From Didymella arachidicola (taxonomy: Eukaryota > Ascomycota > Dothideomycetes > Pleosporales > Didymellaceae), in contig CM049997.1 of NCBI GenBank assembly GCA_016630955.3, forward strand, positions 1,178,001 through 1,242,000: DNA of 64,000 bases, given 5' to 3'. Below, piece by piece: positions 52,532 through 64,000 of the stretch. A model generated the notes under the pieces. That model saw only the letters and a list, made by a program, of their open reading frames with translations, ran no database searches and was not told where the DNA came from. The stretch's first letter is position 1; every line of letters starts with the position of its first letter. Position numbers and translations under genes: made by a program.

Positions 52532-54088
52532 GATCCCAACCTTAGCTTCAATGATCACGGAACGCGTACTGTCTAATTATTGAAGTGAGTTTATGTCTGT
52601 CTAATATCGTGACTGCCGCTAAACGATCACAGACATGAACGACTTCGCCGTATGAGTTGAGAACACTCGAACGTCCTTCTCCTGGTCACCGTAAACAAAG
52701 ATAGCTATGAGAGGGACCCTGGAAAACATGAGTCGCAGTCGGTCCGGTTTTGTTAGCTATCCACCTGCTCAATATCTTGAATCACACTTGTGCGACCAGC
52801 TACAACAACTCCTCGTGGTCGGTCTCATTGTCTTGTCTCATTGCAATGTTCCCAAGGCCTTCAACACAGATGGGTCTGCCTAGATCAGCCTTCCGATGAT
52901 CAGTCCTTCGCCCTGTAGAGCCGTGTCACTATATTGCTGGAACCTACGAGACATCCATGCCTCTTGGGGGACATTTCTTCGGTGATCACTCTAGGGTATC
53001 ACAGTGCGCAACCTTACTTTCCAGATTTCGTTCGAATGTGAATAACGCTTCATTCGGCAAGACGGCCCTCCGTAGAGGTGAATTTCCGTAGGCTCATGTC
53101 AAATGGTGACTTCATCGCTCGTGTTTATCACGTCTCTCAGCAAGCGGATCTTCATAGCTCCGACAACGTCCTGGGCAGATTTTGGAGAATTTGATCTGCA
53201 GAACCCCAGTGGGGCCACGGGCCCCATGATCAGATGCTTCACCTCCAGCGTGGACACAAGAATCTGCCGCTGAACGACGCCTGACACCGCCCATTCTTCG
53301 TCTCGTTCTTCGCGACACTCCGCAAAAGAAGCCACATTGTACGACCGTCACCGGACCAGTGAGAGACTGTCTCCCCTCCAATCATTCGCTTCTTACCGTT
53401 GGCATCGGACGACGTCGCATCAGAAGCGTGAAGACAATCGAACTTGCCCTACCAGATCACAGTCTGCTCGAATGTCTCAGCTCAAGATGTGATGCCTGCA
53501 TGTGAAATGTATGCGAACACGACAACATGTTGGTGACTTGTCTATTATGTGGACTGTTTTGATTGAGTCTGCTCCTCAAAGCTCTGGACACCGCATGAAG
53601 ATTCAGTCATACAGCATCGTAGCCTCCGATATGTTGCCTATCAGCCTTAGCCCGACGATTCGCACATCATTTCCACCTTCGCTACCTATGTCCAAGTTGA
53701 GATAACGATCTTGGACACATGGTCAATCGCTAAGCTCCATGGTACGCTGAACTTTATGTGCTGTTCTTAGTCTCAGTACTCGAAGCAACAATCGCGAGCG
53801 CTGGTTTGTAATGAGCGCCGATCCATCGCTTGCGCAGCCGCCTCCATAGAGAAGTTGACGATGGTGAAATTGATCTGCATCACGTCTGCTATTTAAGGTC
53901 GTGAAGAGAATCCATTTGGTTCATTCCCATCTCTCGACTCCAGATCGTCTCGATACAGATTACCTGCTCACACAAGACTGTTCGGCTCTCGGCTCCGCGA
54001 CCAACTGCCATATCGTACCCAGTCGCGCAGCGCATCACTGGTTCTGCGACAGCACGAGTCCTGCTCTCATTCCTTCGGACCTGCCAAG
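52532..54088. other. 1.6 kb intergenic region, one weak minus-strand frame
   Basis: A minus-strand frame at about 53335-53099 has good protein-like content (for example DVVGAMKIRLLRDVINTSDEV) but no ATG; an upstream exon could not be fixed. Otherwise short frames only. The end of the region is the promoter of the YGG-module gene. Confidence 0.4.
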
Positions 54089-55435
54089 ATGAGGCTCACT
54101 CTTGCCATTACTTTGTCCCTAGTTGGTCTCGGCTCAACCGGTCCAGCGAGGCGGGATTGCGGGCTCGAGAAATGCTACGATGCTATCAATAACTGCGGCA
54201 GAAGGTACGGTGGGTAAGTCTGGCAAATTTTTCCTCAAGCCTTACCGATTGCTTGTTCATCAATCTTATTTCATGCGCTGACAGGCACACAGATGTTGGA
54301 CTGCATGTGAAAATGGCATCATGGAGCTTCCGAGGTTCACAGTACCGCCATGTTCCCAGAAGTCTGGTTCTGTAGTCACCAAGAGTGAAACATCCCTGAT
54401 CCAGACACCGGATACGATGATGCCTTCGATCATGAGCGCAGCCAAGTCGCTCATCACGTCCCCTCCCAGCCAACGTCACGTGAAGGTAGCGCGCTCGGGC
54501 AAGTCCCGCACTTGCTCTCCGCTATGGCTGTGCATCGACAATCTGGCCATCTGTAGAAACTCAACACAGATATACGGCGGGTACGTCTGCATTTCTTCGG
54601 TCTGGTCTCCCAAGCAGAGAATGTTTCCAGGTTTGGCACGTCTTGGTGATTGACATGTTACAGATGCTACGATGTCTGTACATCCCGTCCGCCTTACACG
54701 TCCCCTCTCTGTAGCCTTTCATCGAGCACCACAGGCAAATATCCAAATACCACAGACACATATCCAACTATCACAGACACATACTTAAGTAACATGGAAC
54801 CAATCTCTATCACAACCGCCTCAGGCTATGCAATCCCCCCACCCGGTCCAGAGCCCGGCATTGCATACACTACAGATGCCCCTGTTGACAGTATCGCTCC
54901 TGCCACAGACGACAGCAGAGCTCTTGTCATGGTAGAAATGCCCAGTGTAGATGCTGCTGTTTCCGCTGCCAATTCTCCAGCTGCCTCGATACCCACACCG
55001 GACGCGGATGAGCTCAGGATCGCCAATGTGCCAACTGAGCAAGCAGCCCCCACTGCTGAGGCTTCAAAGCTAGTCGAAGCCCCTCAATTCCTCAGAGGCG
55101 CGGCTATCGCCAAACTACTTGCGAACAAGGACCGCAAGGCCAAAACCGAGAACAAACCCTGCTGGAATGACCCTAGTTGTAAGGAAGTCCAGCTCGGTAT
55201 ACCATCACCGTTGCCCTCGTCGGCGGAGACGTCGTCCGCACCTACGGCTCCAAATACAGCTGGAGTACCTCCAGAGTCGCCGACAGACCTTTCAGAAGAT
55301 GCCTCAACAGAGACATCTTCTATTGCTCCTACAGACACATCTCCTATCACTCCTACAGACACGCCTGCAGCAAATCCGGAAGAGGATCCGACAGAAGCTT
55401 CAGCAGATACCCCAGCAGCACCATCAGCCTCATGA
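54089..55435 (+). CDS. secreted protein with two six-cysteine YGG modules and a disordered Ala/Pro/Thr tail
   Basis: Exons 54089-54213, 54293-54580 and 54664-55435 (introns of 79 and 83 nt, donors GTAAGT and GTACGT) encode 394 residues. A signal peptide (MRLTLAITLSLVGLGS) is followed by two cysteine modules. Module 1 has Cys at 24, 29, 36, 43, 47, 62; module 2 at 116, 122, 129, 139, 143, 154. Each has YGG directly before its fourth cysteine, and each ends P-x-C-S. Both introns interrupt the module at the same place, the second Gly of YGG, with the codon split GG|A (phase 2). The rest (about 160-394) is low-complexity, rich in Ala, Pro, Thr and Glu, with one more Cys pair (PCWNDPSCK). Disulfide-stabilised secreted modules of this type suggest an extracellular or host-interaction role; the family is not recognised with certainty. 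Confidence 0.82.
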
Positions 55436-57366
55436 GCCTCGATATGACATACTATATCCGAAATTGCAGAGAATGAAGGGCTACTAAATTGTCCTCCGAT
55501 ATATACGGTCGCTAATCGTTCTTTCCGGAGTTGGTTGTACACTGCTGCGTTTTGGCGAGGTGTTTTCATGTGGTCGACACGAATCTTGGCCAAGCGTTGG
55601 TTCCTGAGTTCGTTGAATTCCAAATTGAACTTCTTTCTTTGTCAAGAAATATGTCTCAAGGCTTCCAGTAGATGAGAACAAGGCTTTCAAGCTTGCATAT
55701 GTACCATTCGTCGACTCCTTCTTTGTTCGCTTCTCATTACCGTGTCGTCTCCTTTGTCTACCAAGGCCCGAGTCCATGCCCCAAATCTGGTTGTAGTCAT
55801 ATCGATGCATTGTCCTGCTCGTGGTATGCAAGACACAGCGAGCTTTCCCTCATGCGAGTTTCAAGATCTCTCGATTCGCCATTGTTAAGGTCCTCCGCAT
55901 GGCCTCACTAGGTTCGCTTCCTTGTCTACATCCCAACGAGAGACATAATGAGTAGCCCCTGCGAGATGTGAGTACAAGACCCACAATTGCACGTTTGTAT
56001 GAAACTTGCCACCACCGTCTACAGAAACATGGCATGTGTGTCATTATGCTGGAGATGGCATGAAAACCCTCCAATGTTTGCCACCACTGGCCCACTGGGC
56101 TCGGCTCGGCGTGGTCCCTCTCGGACGCACCGGTTGTGTCGAACATGCATTCCAGCTGCTCATTGTACCCATCCTCGTAGTTGCAGAACTGATGGTGTAG
56201 TTGCCATTATGGAATCTGTGACGTCTGTCTCCGCTTCCTCACGCGTAGAGGCGTCGACGGAGTTATGAGTCACCCGCCTTTGGGTAGGGCCATCGCTGGT
56301 AAAGCGCTCGTGAGGGCCTTCGAAAGATAGAATGGCACGCAGCTCGCCGTCTTAGTGGTTATAAGGAAGTCCGCCCATGTCGGTTGTTGTGAGTCTAAGG
56401 AGCACTAGAAGTCGGGCAGTTGAGGAGAGAGCGGCCATGTTGCGGGGTCGTAAACGTGGAGAAGCCTTACTTTATAATGTGGGTGAAGCTTTGTGGGTGG
56501 CTGCGAGTGCATGTTGATCGGATTTTAAGTGTTACGGTCGTCGGTCGCAATGTCGCTGCTGAAGCTGGTAACCCCAAGACTGAATAGTAGAGCTGTGGGC
56601 GAGAGCCTAGAAGACTAAGAACCGCGAGGGGGGCACTGAGCGTCGATTGTTGTCATGCGATTTGCAAGCCGTGTCTGTGCTACTGGTTTGACCTTTGGGC
56701 TTGTTGATGGCTCAGCCTCGCGAAGACATGCGGCTGTGGGTTGATATTTTGGGGCGTTGCTCCAGCGTTGGATTGTTGGGCCTGGTGTTCCAAGGCGCTG
56801 AAAGATCTCGATAATGTCGGGGAGCACATATATGGGGCGGTTGCAGTGACAGCTGCGGGCGTTAGCGTCGCTGGGACAATGCTGCCATGAAAGCAGCTCA
56901 GCAGTGTAACGCGAGCGCAGTCAAAAAATACAGAATTTATGCAGAACTTTAGAGTCTCATGATGGCGAAAGCCGACTGTTACTGCAATATTAGACGTGCT
57001 AAAGTCGATCATGCTGCAATTGGTCCACGCTTGACGATGGATTGCCAACCCAATGAGCTTGTCTCGTGGTAATTGCTCGATGTCGAGCACTTTACCTAAG
57101 ACCACTTCCAAGATTCCCTTCTAAATCTCTGCTTCGACAAATCCTCGCAATGTTTCTGTGGCTTCCACCTCCTGTTCCGCCCCACTGTCGGTCTGAAAGT
57201 GACGGCTTGTTGAGATACGCACACCTTCTTCGAGAGCAAGCTCAGATCGAGCTTCTGCGCCGCCTTGTTCAATATCTTCATACCAAAGTCGATGTTTTGG
57301 TCCAAAGGTCTTCTTCTTCATACAAATCTCAATCTCGACTCGCTCAACTCGAGCACTGCCTATGTC
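55436..57366. other. 1.9 kb intergenic region with one weak minus-strand frame
   Basis: A minus-strand ATG frame at 57121-57321 (66 codons) reads as a Lys/Glu-rich polar protein (MKKKTFGPKHRLWYEDIE), but it ends only 45 bp before the start of the next plus-strand gene and may be chance. Elsewhere only short or non-ATG frames occur; the minus frame over the Ala/Thr-rich tail of the preceding gene is an antisense shadow. Confidence 0.4.
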
Positions 57367-57822
57367 ATGGCCAACAACACTTCGTCCACACCCGCTGGCA
57401 ACGGCAGCAACGTCAGTGTCTCTTCTCCCTCACATCTATAGTCCATTGTTAACCCTCAGCAGCACAATCGAAACAACAGCAACTCCTTCGGCCGCACCCC
57501 AGACCCCGGTCTCTACGCGCCGCCGCTTCACAACAGCGCAGAGCACGACAACTCTCTGCGCGCCATCATCGCCCGGCTGATGATGCCTCCTGGGTTCTTA
57601 TACTCTAAAGACGGCCAACAAGTCACTCTTAACATCACCTGGGCGGTCGGTGTGGTCGGTCGTGAGCGCTTCGAGCCCACACCGCTGGGTCGCCGCCTGA
57701 GCCTGCGCCAAGGTGACAATTTGAGGACACAGGGAGTAGAGTGGGGTCTCATCCAGGAGATTGCAGAATGGTTGCGTGATGGAGAGGAGACGATGGTACT
57801 GCCGGCTAGCCACTTCATCTAA
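57367..57822 (+). CDS. two-exon hypothetical protein, 135 residues
   Basis: Exons 57367-57411 and 57460-57822, joined by a 48-nt GT-AG intron in phase 0. The ATG has a favourable context (GTCATGG). Residues 1-40 are Asn/Ser-rich and disordered. From about residue 45 the protein looks folded: LRAIIARLMMPPGFLYSKDGQQVTLNITWAVGVV (given here only as the region 45-80), then ERFEPTPLGRRLSLRQGD and WGLIQEIAEWLRDGEETMV. No signal peptide or known domain is seen. The acceptor is a tandem CAGCAG, so a form lacking one Gln is possible. Consistent content and a clean intron make a real gene likely. Confidence 0.62.
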
Positions 57823-59951
57823 GGACATGCTGGCTACACGGTGCTTCGGGCATCCTCACAGGGTGGATTCGATGCAGATGCCTCTTTCAACCTGGATACT
57901 TTAGATCATAGTGGTATAGATGGGCCGTTTGAAGACACTCCGCTGCTCGCAGACCACTGCAGCTAAGATCCTTCGCGATAGGAAGAAGAATTGGATGTTC
58001 AGTCAGAAAACTCTTCGCACGATCTACATGTCCAAATCTTACAGCTGTTCAACTTGGCTGTAAATATAGTGCTATAATTTCTCAAGATGCATGTTCAATA
58101 GCTCACTGTGCTGTGGGAAGGGAAATCTCTTCTTCGAAAGCCCGGCTACGCCAGAGCTGTCAACGAAAAGAGGTGAGCAAAGCCCAAAGGTGATTTCAAA
58201 AATTCGGCCTCGCCAGCGCACCCAAGACCGTCACGGTCTCATGATCGACCACCTCGGAGTGACTCCTCATCGGCAGTAGTGACATTCGACGGCAGTCGTC
58301 TGCTGGTGGAAAGTCGTGACCGTATCGACCAAAGGTTGAAAAATTGCAGCACCCAGCACAGGAGCCGACAGTAGTAGTGGCAGCAGCAGCAGCAGCAGCA
58401 GTAGCAGTAACTTACCTGTTATCAAAAATTGTTCCGCTCTGACCATAAGGCCGACACTCAACCACTCGCGAAGTGCAATGCGAGTGATGGAGAGAGCTTC
58501 AGGGCTTCATGAGCGCCCGAGGCTGCGGATAGACTCTGGTCCTTGGTGGCGACGACAAGTCCCAAGAGCGATTGTGAGAAAAGAAGGAGGTGGGGGGGGC
58601 GGGCGAGCTTTTATACCTCACTGTCACCGGAGCTCCGGCGCCGGTTGCCCGCCACGACAAGGCCCGTGACCAATGCAGAGCGCTCATTGTATGCTCATAA
58701 TACTACCTTACGTCACTTAATCATATTGAGCGTTTGTTGAAGCTCTGTTCTAGCCCAACTATGCAAATGATGTCACTGAACGAAACTGTCAGGAAGGTTG
58801 GCACGGCTCGTAATCGTGAACAGTTTTTTGATTCAATGTCTTTGATGCAGTGTCAAAACTGAGAGACCAATTCGTAAATCTATACACAGAGCTTTCCCTC
58901 GATCGGTGTTCCATCACTGTATTTGCATAATGCCAATTATGGTTTCCTTCCTCAAGTACCAAGCACATCCGAACCATCCCTGAGAAAGGATATGTGTATG
59001 TGAGGGCAAGACTGGGTCTGTTCAACTTGTACGAACTAAGATCTCCAAGCCAACTCACTGTGACTTCGAAAGCTAGCACCGTTATCTTGCCGTCGCTAGA
59101 TCACGCAGAGCACAGACGCGCCGGCAGATCCAGATCAGATCACACGCCTTGTTGATCCTAGCTAGAAAAGTGGAGCCGCGCGAGAGATTGTAACGCTCGA
59201 GCGCCATCAAAGCAGACAGAAAGTTGATCTTGTGGCTTGGCATCATAACAAAAGCCCCAGCTGCTCTCCATCACCAGGTTTCCCTCTATGCTGGCTAGCC
59301 TGTTGCCATGGGCTAGGCCGAAGGTCACTTTGCTCCTGAATATTGTGATCTGCTCGAGCATCTCTGCATTGCACCGCGTGGAGAGCGAGAGTCGAGTTTG
59401 TTGTGAAGATGTGCTTCGGCAGGTCTGATCGAGAAGCGCGTCGGAGTAATTTTTGCTTTTACAATTGAGCTTGCTCACATTTTCGTTGGTCTTTCCAGTC
59501 TTGCTGGACGATTGAAGAAGAGTTCACGAAATCTCGACATCCTGTGATATTACTGCGCTCTCAATGACATTCGGAGTGTGGCATCGAGCTGTCTTGAGCG
59601 CTTTGAGCCGCCTCAAGCTGAATGATGGTCTATCGACAGTGTCAGCGAGCCCATTAGTGACCTCAATCTCACTGTGACAGAGCTATCGAACGTGCTCAGG
59701 TGCCTTCAAGCTTGCTCAAGCTGCAGTGAATGTGGCTCCTCGCCAATCTGAACATGTGTTCAAGGCCTGTCGTACTGCACCGCGGACCGCAATCGACTCT
59801 GCTTCACCTCGAGAACTTACCCATAAAATTTCGCCTCCGGCTGCCTTCTCCCTCTCTCCTTCATCACCTCTCAATCAACCGTGTACTCATGGTTTCCCAA
59901 TACCTTCGATTCCTCAAATCTTCCTCAGTACAAAGCCCTCCAGCCGCCAAC
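57823..59951. other. 2.1 kb region with a CAG repeat and weak minus-strand frames
   Basis: Minus-strand frames at 59478-59158 and 59079-58789 look partly protein-like (for example TYTYPFSGMVRMCLVLEEG), but both lack a proper ATG and could not be joined by a splice. No gene is called. Confidence 0.35.
58381..58408 (+). repeat. CAG microsatellite
   Basis: Seven perfect CAG units followed by GTAGCAG. The minus strand reads as a leucine run that imitates a signal peptide. Confidence 0.9.
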
Positions 59952-60714
59952 ATGCCTCGAAGGGCTGACAACCCTCACCCTCGATACGCCTCCAACACTC
60001 CAGAGGCACTGGAGTACCTCCCGGTGCACCAGCCCTGGGTCGACCTACGCCGTTGGCCGCGCCAAAGCACACCGCTCCTTAGTGAGCTAATTACGCTGGT
60101 GATTGAGGTAGAGACTGCTCCGTAAGTGACCTGACTGACTCCTGCCCTTACATTGCGTGTTGCATCAGAGCATGAAGAGCTTGAACAACCTCCGGAGCTC
60201 TTGTGAGCCACACTCACTGTGCAACTGGGCTCGCTGAAAGCTTGTCAACTGTCACTGCTCGATACCTTATGCTCTCCTACCACACTGTATTCTTCAGCTT
60301 AGTACAAGGCTAACACTGTGCAGCTCCCCCGCCGCCTCCCGCGCCTCCTCGCCTGCGCCCGCACCCGATCCACCCTCGCTGCTCACTCGCCTTATCGAGC
60401 GCGTCCGTGGTTTCTTTGGTGGCATCCTCGGCGCCCTCTTCGCTCGCTGGTGGTCTCCTGGCTTGCCTCCCCTCCTCCCGATCGCCTCGCCCCCAACCTC
60501 TCCTCTCTTGTCGCAGGCTAGTCCGGTGTCTCCTGCGCCCTCGCCCTCCTCTCCTCCGCCTCCTGGCGGTCTCGCCTTCATTCTCGCCTCCGCCCCGCCA
60601 ACACCTTCCATGGGTGGTTCGGCAAACTGGCCCTCGACGACGGCAACGTCGGCGCCAATCAACATCATTCGATCGATGCCGCGAGACAGCGCCTGGAGAA
60701 TAGGCCGCGCTTAG
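59952..60714 (+). CDS. proline-rich two-exon hypothetical protein, 186 residues
   Basis: Exons 59952-60121 and 60324-60714 with a 202-nt intron (strong GTAAGT donor, phase 2). Exon 1 has polar content and a short folded-looking part (EYLPVHQPWVDLRRWP). Exon 2 opens Ser/Pro/Ala-rich, then a helix with LLTRLIERVRGFFGGILGALFARWW that could be an amphipathic or membrane-associated segment, then many prolines (SPSSPPPPGG) and a Ser/Thr tail. The intron is the longest in the window and could hide another exon. No family is recognised. A long minus-strand frame in the second exon is judged a shadow. Confidence 0.45.
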
Positions 60715-60872
60715 TTGGCTGTGTTGGTGAAGTGGTGGTGGTATCTCAACCCAAAGGCGTACATTCAGACCTGCGGGAGGACGTCTTACACAGTTGAGGA
60801 GTAGACGACTGGACCAGGCGTGGCGGGGCCTGGCCTTGAGATACTAGTTATGTATTTTACAAGGTTGCTTTC

Positions 60873-60921
60873 GGTGTTTTTGGTGTTTTGTTTTTGGTGT
60901 TTTGTTTTTGGCGTTTTGTTT
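60873..60921 (+). repeat. G/T-rich tandem repeat
   Basis: Three to four copies of a GGTGTTTTGTTTTT-like unit follow one another. Confidence 0.8.
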
Positions 60922-60950
60922 GGGGTCTGAAGGCGTCTTGGGTGGACAGC

Positions 60951-61069
60951 GGTGGGCGCACCGGATCGGTGTGCGTATAGGAATTCCTGTACGCACATCG
61001 CATCACCCTCTCATTTTTGGGGGTGGGCGCGCCGGGTCGGTGTGCGTATAGGGTCGGTGTGCGTATAGG
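60951..61069 (+). repeat. direct repeats of a 31-bp GC-rich unit
   Basis: GGTGGGCGCACCGGATCGG plus the following TGTGCGTATAGG occurs at 60951-60981 and, with two changes, at 61022-61052. The last 17 bases (GTCGGTGTGCGTATAGG) are repeated once more at 61053-61069. Between the copies lies an inverted fragment (TACGCACAT). Confidence 0.85.
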
Positions 61070-62359
61070 ACTTGCGTGTGTCGACGGCATTTTGACATTA
61101 CACTCTCATGCTTGGGCTGGTTGTCTGGGAACTCTGTGGAACGAACATTCGACGGAGGATTTATGGCGTTTAAGGAAGATACCCTGGGACTTCTTCTTTG
61201 ACTTTGACGAATGCAATCTCTCTCCTCTCGTTTCTACAACCTAAACTTGATTCAAACTTACCATGCAAGTGATTGACATTGTGTACATGATAGAGAAGGA
61301 TACCTGATCTTAGAATTCAGACTTGTGGTGACGTTGACAGTCAAGTAAAAGCATTGTGGACATTGGATCATGGTTTGAATGAGGAAAGTATGGCCGACAC
61401 CTGTTGAATGCCACAATGTCAAATGCTTGTATCAGTGTTCTCCAAAGACTTAGAGGCTAGCCATTCAACATGTGTTGCATGACCTGCGAAAAGTGGGAAG
61501 TATTATCACCAGAATGCACGTGTTTCGCTAGTATACTAAGGAGTTGCTCAACTGTATCGACAGCGACCAAGATGCTGTCGGCGTTTGAAGCCGCCGACCA
61601 AAGAAAGATTGAAATCGATGACGCAACTTGGGCGGGTGCACGAGGCGCAGCGGTCTAAGCGAGGCGCGTCGAAGCAAATTGGCATCGCTGATTCTGCCTT
61701 TTCGATGAAGGGGTGCACTGGGCGGCTGGGCGCTCTGGGCGATGGAGCGGCATGTCCAGGTCGATGCGGTTGCGTTGAAGTTTGAAGCGCAGCGTGTGCA
61801 TATCTCGACGCTGAGAAGAAGGAGCGCCACACTCAGAAGTCAAGTCTCAAGATGAGCTCGATCCTTGGTGATTCATCAACGGTCCCAACCCACGTTGTGC
61901 CATGCCCAGCTCGGTCTCGCGCTGCACGGGATGCAGCACTCCGCCGGAAGTCGGGGCGCATCATGGTGTGATTGGAGCGTCGAGGGGCCACGGCTTTCGA
62001 TGGCGGGAGAACATCGACCCGCTTTCAACACCATCCCTAGTCCGGGCTGTCGCGCGAGGCAGATGAAGACGACGACAAGATGTTGCCGCTTGGCAGCGGT
62101 ATGCGCGTGCACCTATTGTACACGACTGTTGCTTGTAGGCCTTTGCGTGCTCGATTCGCCTCCAGGACATGATCTTCTGACGCCACGCATCTGTATTATT
62201 GTTGTCCATTGCTAGATATACCCCTGGAGCGTTTGAAGCATGGGAGCTGCCTGCATCTCGTAATTTGTAGTATTAACGCTGCGTCCAGCCAAAGAGTCAG
62301 AACCGATACCACCGGTCGTACTTTCCTCGAGCCCGCCCAACGCGGCAACGACAACTGGC

Positions 62360-64000
62360 ATGGCAATCCTCAGCCAGACGTGGATTCTGACGAAGAAGAC
62401 GCTGCTCATCGTTGCATGGCGACAATGGTTCTTCACAAGCGTGCGCGCCTTTTGGGCGCCTATAATCTTTGTACGTTGGTACCACACGCTTAATTCGAGC
62501 ATATGCTGACCATGGCAGATGTTCTTCATCACGTACGCAAAGAATTTCTTCATCCCACCTTCTGAATACGGCATCGGCAACCCAACACCCCTCCGATCCT
62601 TCCCCAACGCCCTCGCTGCTGCCACGGGCGGTCGCGACAAAATCGTTTTCGTAAACAATGGCTTTACTGGCGGCGAAATCGAAAATGTCATCGGTCAGCT
62701 GTCGAACCAAGTGCGCGACGCAGGTTTGCAGCCCATCACAATTGAGAAAGAAGTTGAGCTCCTGACGACATGTTCTTCGTCGCTACGTGGCGCGAGCACA
62801 TGTTTTGGCGCTGCTTCGTTCCACTCGAGTCCCAGCGAGGGCGGCGGTCAGGCGTGGAACTACACACTGCGCGCTGACGGCGTGCTTGGAAATCAGATCT
62901 ACGTTGGACAGGAGGACAACGATGTGCAGATCTACATCTTGCCTTTCCAACGAGCTATCGACGAGACAATTGTCAGCTCGAATGGATCATCCGGCTCGAT
63001 CCCGGCTGTCGACGGGTTCCCATACACCGACCGTACACAGGAGGAAAGAGATGAGCGGATTCGCCAGCTGTACATGGGCGCACTCATCAACATCATGGGT
63101 GCTGCTTTGTACATTGGTGTTTGCGGAGTAACATATCAGCTCACTGGTCAAATGGCTGAAGAGCGTGAGCGCGGCATCTCACAACTGGTCGAGGCTATGT
63201 CTCCAGCCAAAAAAGCATGGCACACTCAATTCGCTCGTCTTCTGGCCAACCACATTGCGTTCGACATCATATACTTCCCTGGCTGGGTTATCATGGGACT
63301 CATCGTGTGGGCCCTTGCCTTTAGATCGTCAAATGCAGGGATTCTGGTCATCTTCCACATTCTGGCTGGTCTATCGCTCACGAGTCTCTCGATCTTCGGT
63401 GCTGCGTTCTTCCGCAAAGCTCAGCTGTCTGGTATCACGATCGTCATTGTTCCCATCTTGCTCGCCATCATCGCGCAGGTTGCAGGTCCCTTTGGCACCT
63501 CGGCGATCTACGTCCTCAGTCTCATTTTCCCTTCCATCAACTACGTCTTCTTCATCATCTGGGTCGCGCGTTTCGAAAGGGAGCTCACAGGTGCCAACCT
63601 AGTTCAAGGTGCACCCAACTACGAAGATCATGTCTGGACAACCCCCGGTATTGTCTTCTGGGTTTTCCTCATCATTCAGACTTTCGTGTACCCCTTCCTC
63701 GGTGCGCTTGTAGAGCGATGGCTCTACGGCACCGTCTCGGCCGACCGCAAGACCACGACCGACTCAGCCGATCACAACATCATCCTGAGGAATTTCTCGA
63801 AGCACTGGACGCCGAGTTGGTTCCGCAAGACTGTCCTGGCTAAGATTGGTTTCAAGCCTCCAGAGACCGTCATCGCTGTCGACGACTTCAGCATCAAGGC
63901 GCGCAAGGGCCAGATCATGGTGCTGCTTGGTGCCAACGGAAGTGGCAAGTCGACAACGTTGGACGCCATCGCGGGTCTGAACACGATCACCAGCGGATCG
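62360..64000 (+). CDS. ABCA-type ABC transporter, N-terminal part, cut by the window edge
   Basis: Exon 1 is 62360-62470 and exon 2 starts at 62519 (48-nt intron, phase 0) and stays open to the last base; 531 residues are visible. The start MAILSQTWILTKKTLLIVAW is the usual fungal ABCA opening, followed by a first membrane helix and FFITYAKNFFIPPSEYGIG. A large extracytosolic loop with Cys and N-glycosylation sites comes next, then about six membrane helices (from LYMGALINIMGAALYIGV onward), with ERGISQLVEAM on the cytosolic side. The first nucleotide-binding domain begins with the Walker A motif GANGSGKST. ABCA proteins move lipids or related molecules across membranes; fungal members are often vacuolar or plasma-membrane exporters. 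The rest of NBD1 and the second half lie beyond the edge. Confidence 0.9.

Larger units (their letters stand above)
60715..62359. other. 1.6 kb intergenic region with two repeat arrays
   Basis: No gene was identified. Short frames at 61.5-62.2 kb are Arg/Ser/Cys-rich and unconvincing. The end of the region is the promoter of the ABC transporter gene. Confidence 0.45.

Noticed and set aside
53040..53100. short stretch resembling rRNA/ITS wording (CCGTAG, GAGGTGAA)
   Set aside because: Similarity is limited to a few short words in the wrong order; no continuous rRNA sequence is present.
55084..55623. 179-codon minus-strand frame
   Set aside because: It mirrors the Ala/Pro/Thr repeat tail of the YGG-module gene; its Val/Gly/Ala runs are an antisense effect.
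58267..58461. minus-strand frame with a long leucine run
   Set aside because: It is produced by the CAG microsatellite and has no downstream protein-like part.
60294..60668. minus-strand Gly/Glu/Arg-rich frame
   Set aside because: It is the antisense shadow of the Pro/Ser-rich second exon at 60324-60714.

Overview
The window looks like nuclear DNA of a filamentous ascomycete, most likely a Dothideomycete. The reasons are many short introns (44 to 83 nt, GT-AG, often with a CTGAC-like branch point), TATA-type promoters, genes on both strands with long gaps, and typical fungal families: a Zn(II)2Cys6 regulator, a FRE-type ferric reductase, a cutinase, a GH43 galactanase, a CFEM membrane protein, a Dal5-type MFS permease and an ABCA transporter. 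The lineage assignment is inference; no rRNA or mitochondrial sequence is present to test it. Several genes are split into small exons and were found only by reading across splice sites.

Layout. 0-7.7 kb: the N-terminus of a Zn2Cys6 transcription factor leaves the left edge; next to it on the same strand is a ferric reductase-like NADPH oxidoreductase, then a four-exon Cys/His-rich coiled-coil gene. 9.2-16.1 kb: a possibly broken gene, a small membrane protein, an MFS permease and a large disordered protein. 17-22.6 kb: a GNAT acetyltransferase, then two secreted wall- or polymer-degrading enzymes (cutinase; exo-beta-1,3-galactanase with a CBM35-like domain) flanking a gene with an F-box-like motif. 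22.6-29 kb: gene-poor, only weak models. 29-34.9 kb: small hypothetical genes, a CFEM single-pass membrane protein and a small secreted Cys-rich gene whose frame is off by one base at one exon junction. 34.9-38.3 kb: mostly empty, with microsatellites. 38.4-52.5 kb: the densest part, with two membrane proteins of matching architecture, a PLC-like GPI-type protein, a predicted mitochondrial protein with DP repeats, NatD (Naa40), a LYR-motif protein with a 24-nt exon, and a flavin monooxygenase fused to DUF6314. 54-55.4 kb: a secreted protein with two copies of a six-cysteine YGG module, each split by an intron at the same residue. 57-60.7 kb: two small spliced hypothetical genes. 62.4 kb to the right edge: the start of an ABCA-type transporter, cut just after Walker A.

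No biosynthetic gene cluster, CRISPR array, intact transposon or tRNA was recognised. The genes do not form one obvious pathway. Possible functional pairs are the regulator and ferric reductase on the left edge, and the secreted polymer-degrading enzymes at 19-22.6 kb.
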